64,000 bases of DNA from Martinezella lusitana (GTDB lineage: Bacteria > Pseudomonadota > Alphaproteobacteria > Rhizobiales > Rhizobiaceae). Location of the stretch: the NCBI RefSeq assembly GCF_010668395.1, contig NZ_WUEY01000001.1, positions 1 to 64,000 of the forward strand, written 5' to 3'. The position numbers and the translations under genes were made by a program. The notes beneath the pieces were generated by a model, which was not told where the DNA came from, did no database searches, and saw only the letters and a list, made by a program, of their open reading frames with translations. Within the stretch, counting starts at the first letter, position 1; every line of letters starts with the position of its first letter. Shown here one piece after another: positions 7,987 through 16,180 of this stretch.

Positions 7987-8400
7987 TCAGGCACGCCGAT
8001 AATGCGCGAGGCTCAGGTAGTTTTTCCTGGGCCCGCGCACATGCCACATCTCCGCCCAGGCATCGACTCCGCGAAAGAAGAGACGGCCACGGTAAAGATC
8101 CTGCCCGCAATGATGGATGACGCGCTGCGAGGCGTCTTCACCGATGCGGATGAATTCCGAAAGATTGGGGAAACGCACGACGAGACTGTCATCGCCTTCG
8201 TCGAGCCGATAGGTACGGCTGCTTCGCAGCGTCGTGTCGTCGCTGCACGTATCGCCGTGTTCCTCGAACTGGACAGGCGTCACGAACGCCTGTCCTTCGA
8301 ATGTCACCAGCGAGCGGTTGAAGCGATCGATGATCCGCCGCTTCACCTCCCATGTACCGAGGAAGAGCTTCAGCCGGTCGATGCCGGCCGCCCCTTCCAT
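7987..8400 (-). CDS. DUF6314-like protein of unknown function
   Basis: A 137-residue cytosolic protein resembling the DUF6314 family (FLGTWEVKRRIIDRF, then FVTPVQFEEHGD and RGRLFFRGVDAWAEMWHVRGP). These look like small lipocalin-like beta barrels, but no activity is known to me. Its ATG overlaps the msrA stop by one base (TGATG), which argues for translational coupling and membership of an msrB-msrA operon. It ends 30 bases from the convergent aroG gene. Confidence 0.7.
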   Translation of the reverse strand: MEGAAGIDRLKLFLGTWEVKRRIIDRFNRSLVTFEGQAFVTPVQFEEHGDTCSDDTTLRSSRTYRLDEGDDSLVVRFPNLSEFIRIGEDASQRVIHHCGQDLYRGRLFFRGVDAWAEMWHVRGPRKNYLSLAHYRRA

Positions 8401-8927
8401 CAGGAGGCCGCGCGCTGCGCTGTGTCTGCCTGCCGGCGCGGAAGCTTCCAGCCCGGCCGGACGAAATGGCACGTATAGCCGTTCGGGTAGCGCTCCAGAT
8501 AATCCTGGTGCTCCGGCTCGGCTTCCCAGAAGTCGCCGACTGGCGCTACTTCGGTCACGACCTTGCCTGGCCAAAGGCCCGAGGCATCGACGTCGGCGAT
8601 CGTATCCAGGGCGACACGCTTCTGCTCGTCGCTGGTATAGAAGATCGCGGAGCGGTAGCTCATGCCGACATCGTTGCCCTGACGATTGCGCGTGCTTGGG
8701 TCGTGGATCTGGAAGAAGAATTCCAGCAAATCGCGGTAACTGATTTTCTGCGGATCGAAAATGATCTCGATCGCCTCGGCATGCGTGCCGTGGTTGCGAT
8801 AGGTGGCGTTGCGGACATCGCCGCCGCTGTAGCCGACGCGGGTCGAGATGACGCCGTCGTAGCGGCGGATGAGATCCTGCATGCCCCAGAAGCAACCGCC
8901 GGCGAGAACTGCACGTTCCGTTGTCAT
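8400..8927 (-). CDS. msrA: Peptide methionine (S)-S-oxide reductase MsrA
   Basis: Repairs the S epimer of methionine sulfoxide in proteins and free methionine, using thioredoxin. The 175-residue protein has the catalytic motif AGGCFWG (Cys12) and the conserved stretches [21 protein letters not shown] and YRSAIFY. C-terminal resolving cysteines are not obvious beyond the single one in GYTCHF. Its ATG overlaps the msrB stop by four bases (8924-8927), and it is followed by a coupled DUF6314-like gene. Confidence 0.95.
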   Translation of the reverse strand: MTTERAVLAGGCFWGMQDLIRRYDGVISTRVGYSGGDVRNATYRNHGTHAEAIEIIFDPQKISYRDLLEFFFQIHDPSTRNRQGNDVGMSYRSAIFYTSDEQKRVALDTIADVDASGLWPGKVVTEVAPVGDFWEAEPEHQDYLERYPNGYTCHFVRPGWKLPRRQADTAQRAAS

Positions 8928-9373
8928 CTTACATCCTCCACTTGATCGATATAGGCGCCATAGCCCTCTGCTTCCATGCGGTCACGCGGCACGAAGCGGA
9001 GGGAGGCGGAATTGATGCAATAGCGCAGGCCGCCGCGATCGATCGGTCCATCCGGGAAAACATGGCCCAGATGACTGTCGCCGTTCGCCGAGCGGACTTC
9101 GGTGCGCACCATGCCATGCGAGATATCGGTCAATTCGCTGACATGGGCGGGTTCGATCGGCTTGGTGAAGCTCGGCCAGCCGCAGCCGGAATCGAATTTG
9201 TCCGCAGAGGCAAAAAGCGGCTCGCCCGAGACGATATCGACATAGATGCCCGACTGCTTGTTGTAGAGATATTCGCCGGAGCCAGGACGTTCGGTGCCGC
9301 TCTGCTGCGTCACGCGATACTGCTCGGGGGTGAGCTTGGCCACTGCCTCTGCCGTCTTGCTGTATTTGCCCAT
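8924..9373 (-). CDS. msrB: Peptide methionine (R)-S-oxide reductase MsrB
   Basis: Reduces the R epimer of protein methionine sulfoxide. The 149-residue protein has [10 protein letters not shown] (Cys64, probable resolving residue), SHLGHVF and the catalytic [11 protein letters not shown] (Cys119). The two CxxC pairs that bind structural zinc in many MsrBs are absent, so this is the zinc-free form. No signal peptide is seen, so it acts in the cytosol. It is the first gene of msrB-msrA-DUF6314, with a 179-base gap upstream that should hold the promoter. Confidence 0.95.
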   Translation of the reverse strand: MGKYSKTAEAVAKLTPEQYRVTQQSGTERPGSGEYLYNKQSGIYVDIVSGEPLFASADKFDSGCGWPSFTKPIEPAHVSELTDISHGMVRTEVRSANGDSHLGHVFPDGPIDRGGLRYCINSASLRFVPRDRMEAEGYGAYIDQVEDVR

Positions 9374-9552
9374 TGTTGTTCTCCTTACCCCTCGACATGC
9401 CTTCCGAGCTTGGCCGGGGTCCTTCAGGAGGACGCGGGAGGGCCGGATAAAGCTCGATCAACGCTAAGGGAATGTTTGCAGAGCCAATATAGGCATCATC
9501 GGAACGATTTGCCATATCGATCACGACTGCGTGACGCCCTGCCCGCTTCTAC

Positions 9553-10050
9553 TCACACATCCGCCCGGCTTGAAGCGGCGTAGATGACCGCAAGCGCCTC
9601 GATGCCGGCCTGGTCGTCACGGTCGAAGCGGCCGGCGAGCGGGCTGTCGAGATCGATCACCCCGAAGACCTTGCCGTTGCGGGCAAGCGGCACGACCAGC
9701 TCGGATCGCGAGGCCGCATCGCAGGCGATATGCCCCGGAAAGGCATGCACGTCCTCGACAAGGACCGACTGCGCTCTTTCGACCGCCGTCCCGCAGACAC
9801 CGCGGCCGACGGCGATGCGCACGCAGGCGGGCTTGCCCTGGAACGGCCCGAGCACCAGCTCGCCCTCCTGCCGCAGGAAGTAGAAGCCTGCCCAGTTGAG
9901 ATCGGGCAGCATCTGGAAGATCAGCGCCGACGTGTTGGCCGCATTGGCAATCGGATCCTGCTCGCCTTCCAGCAAGGCTCTTAGCTGATCGGCAAGCTCG
10001 CGATAGAATTCCGGCTTGCTGTCATGCTGGATCGTTTTTTCTACGAACAT
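9553..10050 (-). CDS. msrC: GAF-domain free methionine-(R)-sulfoxide reductase (fRMsr)
   Basis: A 165-residue single GAF domain protein. Three cysteines at 76 (KPACVRI), 86 (GRGVCGTA) and 110 (GHIACDAASRSE) have spacings of 10 and 24 residues. These equal the spacings of the catalytic cysteines 84, 94 and 118 of E. coli fRMsr, which supports reduction of free methionine-(R)-sulfoxide. The surrounding motif LNWAGFYFL is also typical. It lies just upstream of msrB-msrA on the same strand, giving a compact methionine-repair cluster. Confidence 0.9.
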   Translation of the reverse strand: MFVEKTIQHDSKPEFYRELADQLRALLEGEQDPIANAANTSALIFQMLPDLNWAGFYFLRQEGELVLGPFQGKPACVRIAVGRGVCGTAVERAQSVLVEDVHAFPGHIACDAASRSELVVPLARNGKVFGVIDLDSPLAGRFDRDDQAGIEALAVIYAASSRADV

Positions 10051-10086
10051 GGCTTGGTCTTTCGAAGGTTTTGACTTGACGAGAAC

Positions 10087-10893
10087 TCAGTCCTTTTCAT
10101 CCGGCGGACAGGGCCACGCGGAGGGCGCCTTCAGCCAGGATGGCAATATCGTCGTGTTGTCCCCGCACGCCAGATTGATCTGCGCCTGCTGAAGCCCGCC
10201 TGCCTTCGACAGATCCAAGCCCTCGATACGGGTCAGATACATGAAGGCTCCGCCGAACGAGGTCGGCCCCTCCATGACGGCGCCGTTCAGCGTCGCGCGC
10301 GACAGGTTGGCGAAGGAGAAGTTCGCACCCGTCAGCAACGCTTTGTCGAAATCGGCACGACCGAGCTCCGCCTTCTGGAAATCGGCATTGTTGAGCTGCG
10401 CGCCGGCGAATTCGGCCCGTTGCAGCTCGGCATTGGCAAAGGAAACGTTGTTGGCGGAGGCATTGCTGAAATCGGAGCGATAGGCCTCGATCTTTGCGAA
10501 GTTCGCTCCATCCGCCTTGGCATTCTTCAACCAGGCGCGCACCAGCGTCGCCTTCTCGAGGTTGGCCGAGGTCAAATCGGCATCGCTGAGATCCGTGCTG
10601 TCGAAATGGGCGCCGACGAGATTGGCTCCCTGCAGATCGCTGGTCTGGAGCATGATGTTGGTCTTGCTGCATCCGCTCCAGTCGAGACCGGGCGCGGCAA
10701 CATTGCCGCAATCGGCAGCGTGCGAGACCGTGATGCCAGGCCCCAGAAGAAACACCGCGCCCAGCGCCAAAACACCAAACCCCGCGGCAACCCCCATTCT
10801 CTGCCCGACGACACCGGGCGACGCAGCACGATGCCTTTGCACAACTGCGAATTTCTCCCAGGCCGATCCGGCCGCCCCGTCAACACGCTTCAT
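10087..10893 (-). CDS. Exported pentapeptide-repeat protein
   Basis: A 268-residue protein with an N-terminal hydrophobic segment (GVAAGFGVLALGAVFLLGPGITVSHAAD) that looks like a signal peptide preceded by a long basic N-terminus. After DCGNVAAPGLDWSGC comes a run of A(D/N)LxX pentapeptides (LQGANLVGAHFDSTDLSDADL onwards to about residue 215), expected to fold as a right-handed beta helix. Cysteines near both ends could form disulfides in the periplasm. Function is unknown. The start is uncertain; an internal Met near residue 33 would give a more conventional signal peptide. Confidence 0.75.
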   Translation of the reverse strand: MKRVDGAAGSAWEKFAVVQRHRAASPGVVGQRMGVAAGFGVLALGAVFLLGPGITVSHAADCGNVAAPGLDWSGCSKTNIMLQTSDLQGANLVGAHFDSTDLSDADLTSANLEKATLVRAWLKNAKADGANFAKIEAYRSDFSNASANNVSFANAELQRAEFAGAQLNNADFQKAELGRADFDKALLTGANFSFANLSRATLNGAVMEGPTSFGGAFMYLTRIEGLDLSKAGGLQQAQINLACGDNTTILPSWLKAPSAWPCPPDEKD

Positions 10894-11056
10894 TCCATAA
10901 CTCCGCTTCAGCGCCCGCTATCCGAACTCCTCCATGAGTCGGATGCACGTCCCTCTTCTTTCTATATGGTGCGTCGAACGACAAAAAGAGCCGGTTTTAT
11001 AAAAGCATATCTAACGTGTGGTTTGGACGATAACCGGCAGGAACGGGGAATGGTCC

Positions 11057-11191
11057 ATGGCGCAGGCGAAACCGTCACGCCCGAGCCGCAAGCAAAGGGT
11101 CAAGCGGCATACGAAAACGGAAATGCTGCCGACCGCCCATCGAGGGAGCGACGCCACGCCCCGCGCGAGCAAGGCAATCCATATTTTCTAG
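11057..11191 (+). CDS. Possible small, very basic protein (44 aa)
   Basis: ATG at 11057, preceded by GGGGA seven bases upstream, opens 44 codons ending in TAG. The product is rich in Arg, Lys and His (KPSRPSRKQRVKRHTKTE, then ATPRASKAIHIF). I do not recognise it. Its placement between the pentapeptide gene and tRNA-Pro and the plausible ribosome site are the only support. Conservation in relatives would decide. Confidence 0.35.
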   Translation: MAQAKPSRPSRKQRVKRHTKTEMLPTAHRGSDATPRASKAIHIF

Positions 11192-11224
11192 TGGAGGTTT
11201 TCGGGAAAGATCAGTTTTTTCAGC

Positions 11225-11301
11225 TGGTCGGAGTGGAGTGATTCGAACACTCGACCCCCACGTCCCGAACGTGGTGCGCTACCAGACTGCGCTACACTCC
11301 G
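11225..11301 (-). tRNA. tRNA-Pro (anticodon CGG)
   Basis: 77 bases including an encoded CCA. The acceptor stem is CGGAGTG / CACTCCG, the T loop is TTCGAAT and the anticodon arm is CCACG-TTCGGGA-CGTGG, giving anticodon CGG. It reads codon CCG. No integrase or attachment-site duplication is visible beside it. Confidence 0.95.
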
Positions 11302-11607
11302 TGACCAGCGGCGCTTCTATAGACCAGCCATTTTTGATGCACAAGCACCAATTTCAAAAAAAGCGTTTGATTTTTGACGAAAAAATTACAGCCGCACCTG
11401 CCTAGAAAATCGGCAGGAAGCGGAGGCGAAAATTGCCGGCGTGCAAAAGACGCAACAGATCAACTAAAATCCAGCTTGTACACGCGGATGGGAATTTTCT
11501 TTTGCCGGCTTTGGCGCTAAAGCCCTAGGCGGGACAGGTGGAAAACGTCGTGGGACAGCGCGGCTTTTCCGCGACCGTATGCGTGACAGAAGCTCAAGGA
11601 CGACACG
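11302..11607. other. Non-coding gap between tRNA-Pro and the lipoprotein gene
   Basis: About 306 bases. The part next to the tRNA is A/T-rich (11330-11390) and probably holds its promoter. A small hairpin CCTGCC-TAGAAAATC-GGCAGG occurs near 11398-11418. No gene was recognised. Confidence 0.4.
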
Positions 11608-12012
11608 ATGAATATCCGCATGATCACCGCGGCTGGACTGTTGCTGGCACTGGCCGGTTGCAGCACCACGACGACCACGACCGCAGCCCTTCCGCTGCTT
11701 GCGAAGAACCCCGTTCAGGATCGCTGGCAGGGCGAGTCCGCAGGCCGCTTCTTCGCGGCCTATGGTCCGCCGATCTCCGACCGCGACGAAGGCGGCAATC
11801 GCGTCTACACCTGGCGCGGTGGCTACAAGAACGTCACCATCGTCAACAAGGACGGCAAGAAGGCCGGCAAGCGCTCCCTCAGCTGCAAGGCCGATATCGT
11901 CACCAACCAGAGCTACGAGATTCGCTCGGTTCACATTCTCGGCGACCAGCCGGGCGTGAGCAGCTCGTCCTATTGCGCCGAACTTCTCGCACCGCCGGAA
12001 AAGGCGAGCTGA
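11608..12012 (+). CDS. Small lipoprotein of unknown function
   Basis: A 134-residue precursor with a lipoprotein signal: MNIRMITAAGLLLALAGC, lipobox LAGC with Cys18, followed by a Ser/Thr tract. The mature part contains SAGRFFAAYGPPISDRDEGGNRVYTW and three more cysteines. AYGPP...YTWRGG resembles short outer-membrane-assembly-like lipoproteins, but I cannot name the family. It is alone on its strand. Confidence 0.7.
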   Translation: MNIRMITAAGLLLALAGCSTTTTTTAALPLLAKNPVQDRWQGESAGRFFAAYGPPISDRDEGGNRVYTWRGGYKNVTIVNKDGKKAGKRSLSCKADIVTNQSYEIRSVHILGDQPGVSSSSYCAELLAPPEKAS

Positions 12013-12082
12013 AGCCAAGGGTTCATCCGCGGGACGATGCCAGCGGGCGGCCTGCAAGGGCCGCCTGTAATCTTGGTGGGTT

Positions 12083-12693
12083 TCAGCCGTCGGCCGCGGC
12101 GATCTCGGCGCAGCTTTTCGGCTGCGGTGCGGGACCACCGGTACCAAAGCCTTGCCGATCGCATAGAGCCTGACAAACGGCGAGATAGGGCGCAAAGCCG
12201 CTGACAGCCCTGATCTCCTCGGGGCGATCCAGCAGGCTTATGGAGAAGAGATTGCCTTCCGGAACGGCGATGTCGCTCTTCGGCGGCAACACGGTCAGCG
12301 GCTGCTTGCCCTTGGCGCCAAAGATGGTCGGCACGAAGGCGTGCGCGTAAGGGACGGCAAGCGTCGGCAGATGCCGGAACGTATCCTGGTTCCATGCGAA
12401 GTAGCGATGATCCGCACCATCATGCTCGCTCTGCTGGTGCATGACCGGCAGGACCGCCGCACCCTCGGACACGGCCGCCAGAACAGTACGGACGTCAGCG
12501 GCATCGGCCTCCCCTGCCACCAGTTGACGCCGATCCAGGCGGTCCTGCCCAGCACGACCGTCGACAGCATGATGACGACAAAGAGAGCCTGGCGGCGCGG
12601 TAGCCGGCCGATCATCACCAACGCGGCTTCGCGAAGAGAGTTTCTTCGGAGAATATCCCGTATATTGCGTGGACCATTGTTGTAGCCCGGACA
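12083..12693 (-). pseudogene. Truncated, frameshifted membrane-protein gene
   Basis: Two minus-strand frames together make the C-terminal part of a larger membrane protein. The upstream frame (from 12693) has IRDILRRNSLREAALVMIG followed by a membrane segment (ALFVVIMLSTVVLG) and WIGVNWWQG. The downstream frame resumes at EADAADVRTVLAAVSEGAAVL and runs to 12083 with HLPTLAVPYAHAFVPTIF and PLTVLPPKSDI. The break is near 12500-12515. No start or N-terminal half is found before tRNA-Gln at 12733. The parent looks like a multi-pass membrane protein with a soluble tail, of unknown role. Confidence 0.6.
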
Positions 12694-12732
12694 TCATGAA
12701 GGTCGGCGCGATTTTGGAATATGGGAAGCATG

Positions 12733-12807
12733 TGGCTGGGGCGCCAGGATTCGAACCTGGGAATGCCGGTACCAAAAACCGGTGCCTTACCGCTTGGCGA
12801 CGCCCCA
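12733..12807 (-). tRNA. tRNA-Gln (anticodon TTG)
   Basis: 75 bases including an encoded CCA. The acceptor stem is TGGGGCG / CGCCCCA, the T arm is CAGG-TTCGAAT-CCTG and the anticodon arm is CCGGT-TTTTGGT-ACCGG, giving anticodon TTG for CAA/CAG codons. The broken membrane-protein gene begins about 40 bases beyond its 3' end. Confidence 0.95.
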
Positions 12808-12964
12808 ACAGAGGAAATGGCCGCATCTCAGCCAAATCGGCGTCTGATTAGCAAAGGTCGCTTGCCGCTACAATGACTAAGTGATGCGCGGCCGCATATT
12901 TCTGTGTGCTTTTTGGGCGGCTATGATAGGTCTTGCTGCACTGCATTGCGAATGAGGAGGTCCG

Positions 12965-13261
12965 ATGAGCCAGTTTCGCGCCCGCCCGCCGGCCGTGCCC
13001 ACGGTTCTTCTGGATGATGCCGTCGTGCGGATCACGCGCTGGGATTTCGAGCCGGGCGCCGATACCGGGCATCATGTCCACGGCCTCGGCTATGTCGTGG
13101 TGCCGATGACGGATTGTCGGTTTCTGCTCGAGGAGCCTGACGGCAGCCGCCGGGTCGATATCCCCAGGGGTGCCGCCTACCGCCGCGAAGCGGGTGTCGA
13201 GCACAATGTCGTCAATGCCGGCTCCGAGCCGATGTCCTTTATCGAAATCGAATACAAGTAA
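12965..13261 (+). CDS. Cupin-domain protein
   Basis: A 98-residue single-domain beta barrel. The cupin motif 1 is seen as DFEPGADTGHHVHGLGYVVVPMTD (two His likely bind metal) and motif 2 as AAYRREAGVEHNVVNAG. The enzyme activity, if any, is unknown. It ends two bases before the ATG of the metallo-hydrolase gene, so the two are surely cotranscribed. An AGGAGG sequence lies seven bases before the ATG. Confidence 0.85.
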   Translation: MSQFRARPPAVPTVLLDDAVVRITRWDFEPGADTGHHVHGLGYVVVPMTDCRFLLEEPDGSRRVDIPRGAAYRREAGVEHNVVNAGSEPMSFIEIEYK

Positions 13262-13263
13262 TC

Positions 13264-14172
13264 ATGAGCACGCCCGACTTCGACCTTGCCTTCGAACCCG
13301 CCTATGGCCGCGCCGTCCCCACGGCGCCCGGCATCGAGCGGATGACGGTCAACAATCCCAGCGCCTTCACCTTTCACGGCACCAACAGCTATATCGTCGG
13401 CGGCTCCTCCGTGGCGGTCATCGATCCCGGTCCGGAGAATGAAGAGCATTTCGCCGCGCTGATGGCGGCGCTGAAGGGGCGCGAGGTCACGCATATCTTC
13501 GTCAGCCACACCCATCGCGACCACTCGCCGCTGGCGAAACGGCTGAAGGAGGCGACGGGGGCGCTGACTGTCGGCGAAGGGCCGCATCGTGCCGCCCGGC
13601 CGCTCTACCACGGCGAGGTCAATCCCTTTGCCGAAAGCTCGGACATGGAGTTCCAGCCGGATATCGTGCTCGCCGACGGCGAAAGCGTCTCCGGAGACGG
13701 CTGGCAGCTGACGGCGCTGCTGACACCAGGCCATACGGCAAACCATGCCTGCTTTGCGCTCGACGGCACGGGCATCGTCTTCTCCGCCGATCATGTCATG
13801 GCCTGGGCAACCTCGATCGTCGCACCGCCGGACGGATCGATGGCGGATTACATGGCCTCGCTGGAGAGGCTTCTTGCCCGCGAGGACCGGCTGTTCCTGC
13901 CCGGCCATGGCGGGGCGGTGAAGGAGCCCGCGTCCTTCATGCGCGGCCTCAGAACCCATCGCCGCATGCGCGAGCGCGCCGTGCTGGAGCGTATCAAGGC
14001 GGGAGACCGGCTGATCCCCGACATGGTGAAGGCCATCTATCGCGATACCGACCCGCGCCTGCATGGAGCGGCCGCGCTTTCCGTACTGGCGCATCTGGAG
14101 GATCTGGTGGAAAAGGGTCAGGTGGTAACCGATGGACCGCCGGCGCTGCTGGGGGCCTACCGCCCGGCCTGA
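13264..14172 (+). CDS. MBL-fold metallo-hydrolase (LACTB2/glyoxalase II-like)
   Basis: A 302-residue metallo-beta-lactamase-fold protein. The metal-binding motif SHTHRDHS (His82, His84, Asp86, His87) is intact. Further ligands are probably in TPGHTANH, SADHVM and LPGHGG. After the catalytic domain comes a C-terminal winged-helix-like region (LERIKAGDRLIPDMVKAIYR). This layout fits the LACTB2 group, some of which are endoribonucleases or thioesterases; the substrate is not evident. It forms an operon with the upstream cupin. Confidence 0.85.
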   Translation: MSTPDFDLAFEPAYGRAVPTAPGIERMTVNNPSAFTFHGTNSYIVGGSSVAVIDPGPENEEHFAALMAALKGREVTHIFVSHTHRDHSPLAKRLKEATGALTVGEGPHRAARPLYHGEVNPFAESSDMEFQPDIVLADGESVSGDGWQLTALLTPGHTANHACFALDGTGIVFSADHVMAWATSIVAPPDGSMADYMASLERLLAREDRLFLPGHGGAVKEPASFMRGLRTHRRMRERAVLERIKAGDRLIPDMVKAIYRDTDPRLHGAAALSVLAHLEDLVEKGQVVTDGPPALLGAYRPA

Positions 14173-14204
14173 GCCTGTGGCACTACGCGCGCTTTCCGGA
14201 GCGA

Positions 14205-15140
14205 CTAGCCGCCGGCGATACCGAGCAACTCCGCATCCAGCGCCTTCAGATAGCTATCCGCCAGATCGGCACTGACGCCGAGATCGTGCTGGCCGTAGCG
14301 GGAGGAGACACGGATGTCGACCAGCGTCGTTTCCGCCTCCTCGCGGATACGGATCACCAGGTCGCACGGCAGGCCGAAGATGCGGGTGCGCGTCTCTCCC
14401 TGCAGAATCACGTCGGTATTCTGGCGGATGAGGTCCGCCACCCCGTCGCGGAAGGGGCGCGGCGTCGGCACGGGAATGACATCGGGCACATCGCCGACGG
14501 CGCTGTCGTCCTGCGCCGGGTTGACGGTCTGCGGGCGGCCGCGTCGTTTCGGCTTCACATTGCCGTTGGGATCGGCAACATCGGCACCATCGGCCTTGAC
14601 GATGTTGATGTGATAATCCCGCGCGACCTTGCGCACGGCCTCCAGCACGCGATCGCTCGCTCCTTCGTAGCGACGGCTGATGAGCGCGGGATAAGCATCG
14701 AACTGCGCCTCGCGCTCCTGCTGCGTCACCAGATGGCGCGGCGGCAGCCACATCTGCCTGACGTCCGGGGTCGCCAGCCACTCCGGTGGATCGCTGAGAT
14801 CGGTCGAAATTTCGTAGATCGGCGGCCGGGTCCAGTAGCGCTCGGCGCCGAAAGCGAAGATGGCGAGCGGCAGCGCGGCATAGACGAGCGCCTTGACGGC
14901 GGAGACACCGCCGATGGCGGCGCTTTGCCAGAGCTGTACGAGGCCGAGCAGCGCCAGCACCACCGCAAGGACGGCGCAGCCGGCTGATATCAGCAGCAAC
15001 AGCACGAAATAAGGCGTTTCCAGCGGCCCGAAGCGATGGCCGATCAGCGTCACGCCGCAGAGCACCAAGGCAAAGGAAGCGATCAAACGCGCGGCGCGGG
15101 CGGCATGTGAAACGGGACGGTCGAAGCGAATGGTCATCAA
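14205..15140 (-). CDS. DUF1499 membrane protein
   Basis: A 311-residue protein with three hydrophobic segments near the N-terminus (LIASFALVLCGVTLIG, FVLLLLISAGCAVLAVVLALLGL, ALVYAALPLAIFAFG). A soluble domain follows with the DUF1499-like core: a conserved Tyr-rich turn (YPALISRRYEGASDRVLEAVRKV), then DLVIRIREEAETTLVDIRVSSRYGQHDLG. Function is unknown. It converges on the metallo-hydrolase gene. An unstructured Pro/Arg-rich insertion (KPKRRGRPQTVNPAQDD) sits inside the soluble part. Confidence 0.8.
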   Translation of the reverse strand: MMTIRFDRPVSHAARAARLIASFALVLCGVTLIGHRFGPLETPYFVLLLLISAGCAVLAVVLALLGLVQLWQSAAIGGVSAVKALVYAALPLAIFAFGAERYWTRPPIYEISTDLSDPPEWLATPDVRQMWLPPRHLVTQQEREAQFDAYPALISRRYEGASDRVLEAVRKVARDYHINIVKADGADVADPNGNVKPKRRGRPQTVNPAQDDSAVGDVPDVIPVPTPRPFRDGVADLIRQNTDVILQGETRTRIFGLPCDLVIRIREEAETTLVDIRVSSRYGQHDLGVSADLADSYLKALDAELLGIAGG

Positions 15141-15303
15141 GGGCTCGTCGGCGCGTCGGATCGGAAGCCGGATGCACCGAATCCCGGAAAGAGAGTTATG
15201 TGTAGATCAAGAAACGGCGAAAATAAATCGAATGTCACGACACCAACGCGCAATGTTTCTTCAGGGCTGAAACCAGTAACGCCTAGACCAAAAACGTGAG
15301 CAC

Positions 15304-15795
15304 TTGCTTAAATTCTCAAAAAAGGCCATTCTTCAGCGTTTTATCGAGGCTGTGAAAGGACTTGATGGGATGGAACCGATAGTTTCCCGAGACATCGCTG
15401 CCAAGCCGCTGCCGGGGGCGGCGATTGCCGCGACCGATGCAGTCGATCCGGTTCTGCCGCTGGAACTTCTGGAACTGGAGCTCTCGCTCGAAGGTTTTTC
15501 CGGCGGCGAGCCGGGCTTCTGCGAAGCCGTGCGCAACGCCGCTTCGGCCGTGCGCGGCGATTTCCTGTTCGATCTGCCGGCCGCGGGACTTGTCTCCGAT
15601 TGCCGCAGGCTGGCGGTCATCCGGATTCCCGAAGGGGATGCGACGATGCGCACGCTCTTTGCGGCGCTGGACGGCGACGGCGCGGAAATCCGGCTGCTGC
15701 AACCGGACGAAGACACCGAGCATCTGCTGCGCTTCGCCGACGCCTTCGTCGATCTGCTGCAGCGCCTGCCGGCAAAGCCGAAGGAAGCTGCGTAA
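15304..15795 (+). CDS. Hypothetical protein, possibly cytosolic
   Basis: Up to 163 residues from TTG 15304 or 141 from ATG 15370 (MEPIVSRDIAAKPLPG). The protein is acidic and rich in Leu, Ala and Glu, ending in helical segments (LLRFADAFVDLLQRL). It has no signal peptide or membrane segment and I do not recognise the family. GC-rich third positions suggest it is truly coding. The start is undecided. Confidence 0.55.
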   Translation: MLKFSKKAILQRFIEAVKGLDGMEPIVSRDIAAKPLPGAAIAATDAVDPVLPLELLELELSLEGFSGGEPGFCEAVRNAASAVRGDFLFDLPAAGLVSDCRRLAVIRIPEGDATMRTLFAALDGDGAEIRLLQPDEDTEHLLRFADAFVDLLQRLPAKPKEAA

Positions 15796-15887
15796 GGAAA
15801 CCGGCCTGCGGCGCTGATACGCCTTTCGCGCCATCCGGCGCGGCGCTATAATTCGTGCCTGCACATCTGCATTCAGGACATCACGTC

Positions 15888-16169
15888 ATGCGTATCGCCG
15901 CTTCCGTCTTATCCCTCCTCGCCATCACGCTCGTACTCTCCTCCTGCCAGACGGCGGAAGAAATCCGCGCGGCCGACGAGGCGAGGTGCAGCAGCTACGG
16001 CTTCCGGCACGGTACGGAGAATTTTGCCAATTGCCTGATGAATCAGGATCTTAGCCGGCGCGCGGACCAGCGTGCCTTCATGGAAAGCAACGATGATTTC
16101 TTCTGGGGGCCGACGGTCGTGGTCGGCGGGCCCGGATATTACTATCATCGCGGCTATTGGCGCCGCTGA
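15888..16169 (+). CDS. Small lipoprotein of unknown function
   Basis: A 93-residue precursor starting MRIAASVLSLLAITLVLSSC; lipobox LSSC, so Cys20 would be lipidated. The mature part has ADEARCSSYGFRHGTENFANCLM, a two-cysteine pattern shared with other small rhizobial lipoproteins, then a Gly/Tyr-rich tail (GGPGYYYHRGYWRR). Role unknown. It converges on ppdK, whose stop is 12 bases away. Confidence 0.7.
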   Translation: MRIAASVLSLLAITLVLSSCQTAEEIRAADEARCSSYGFRHGTENFANCLMNQDLSRRADQRAFMESNDDFFWGPTVVVGGPGYYYHRGYWRR

Positions 16170-16180
16170 TCCCCAGGGAA

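Noticed and set aside
11225..12807. Genomic island integrated at tRNA-Pro or tRNA-Gln
   Set aside because: No integrase, no duplicated tRNA 3' end and ordinary composition on both sides.
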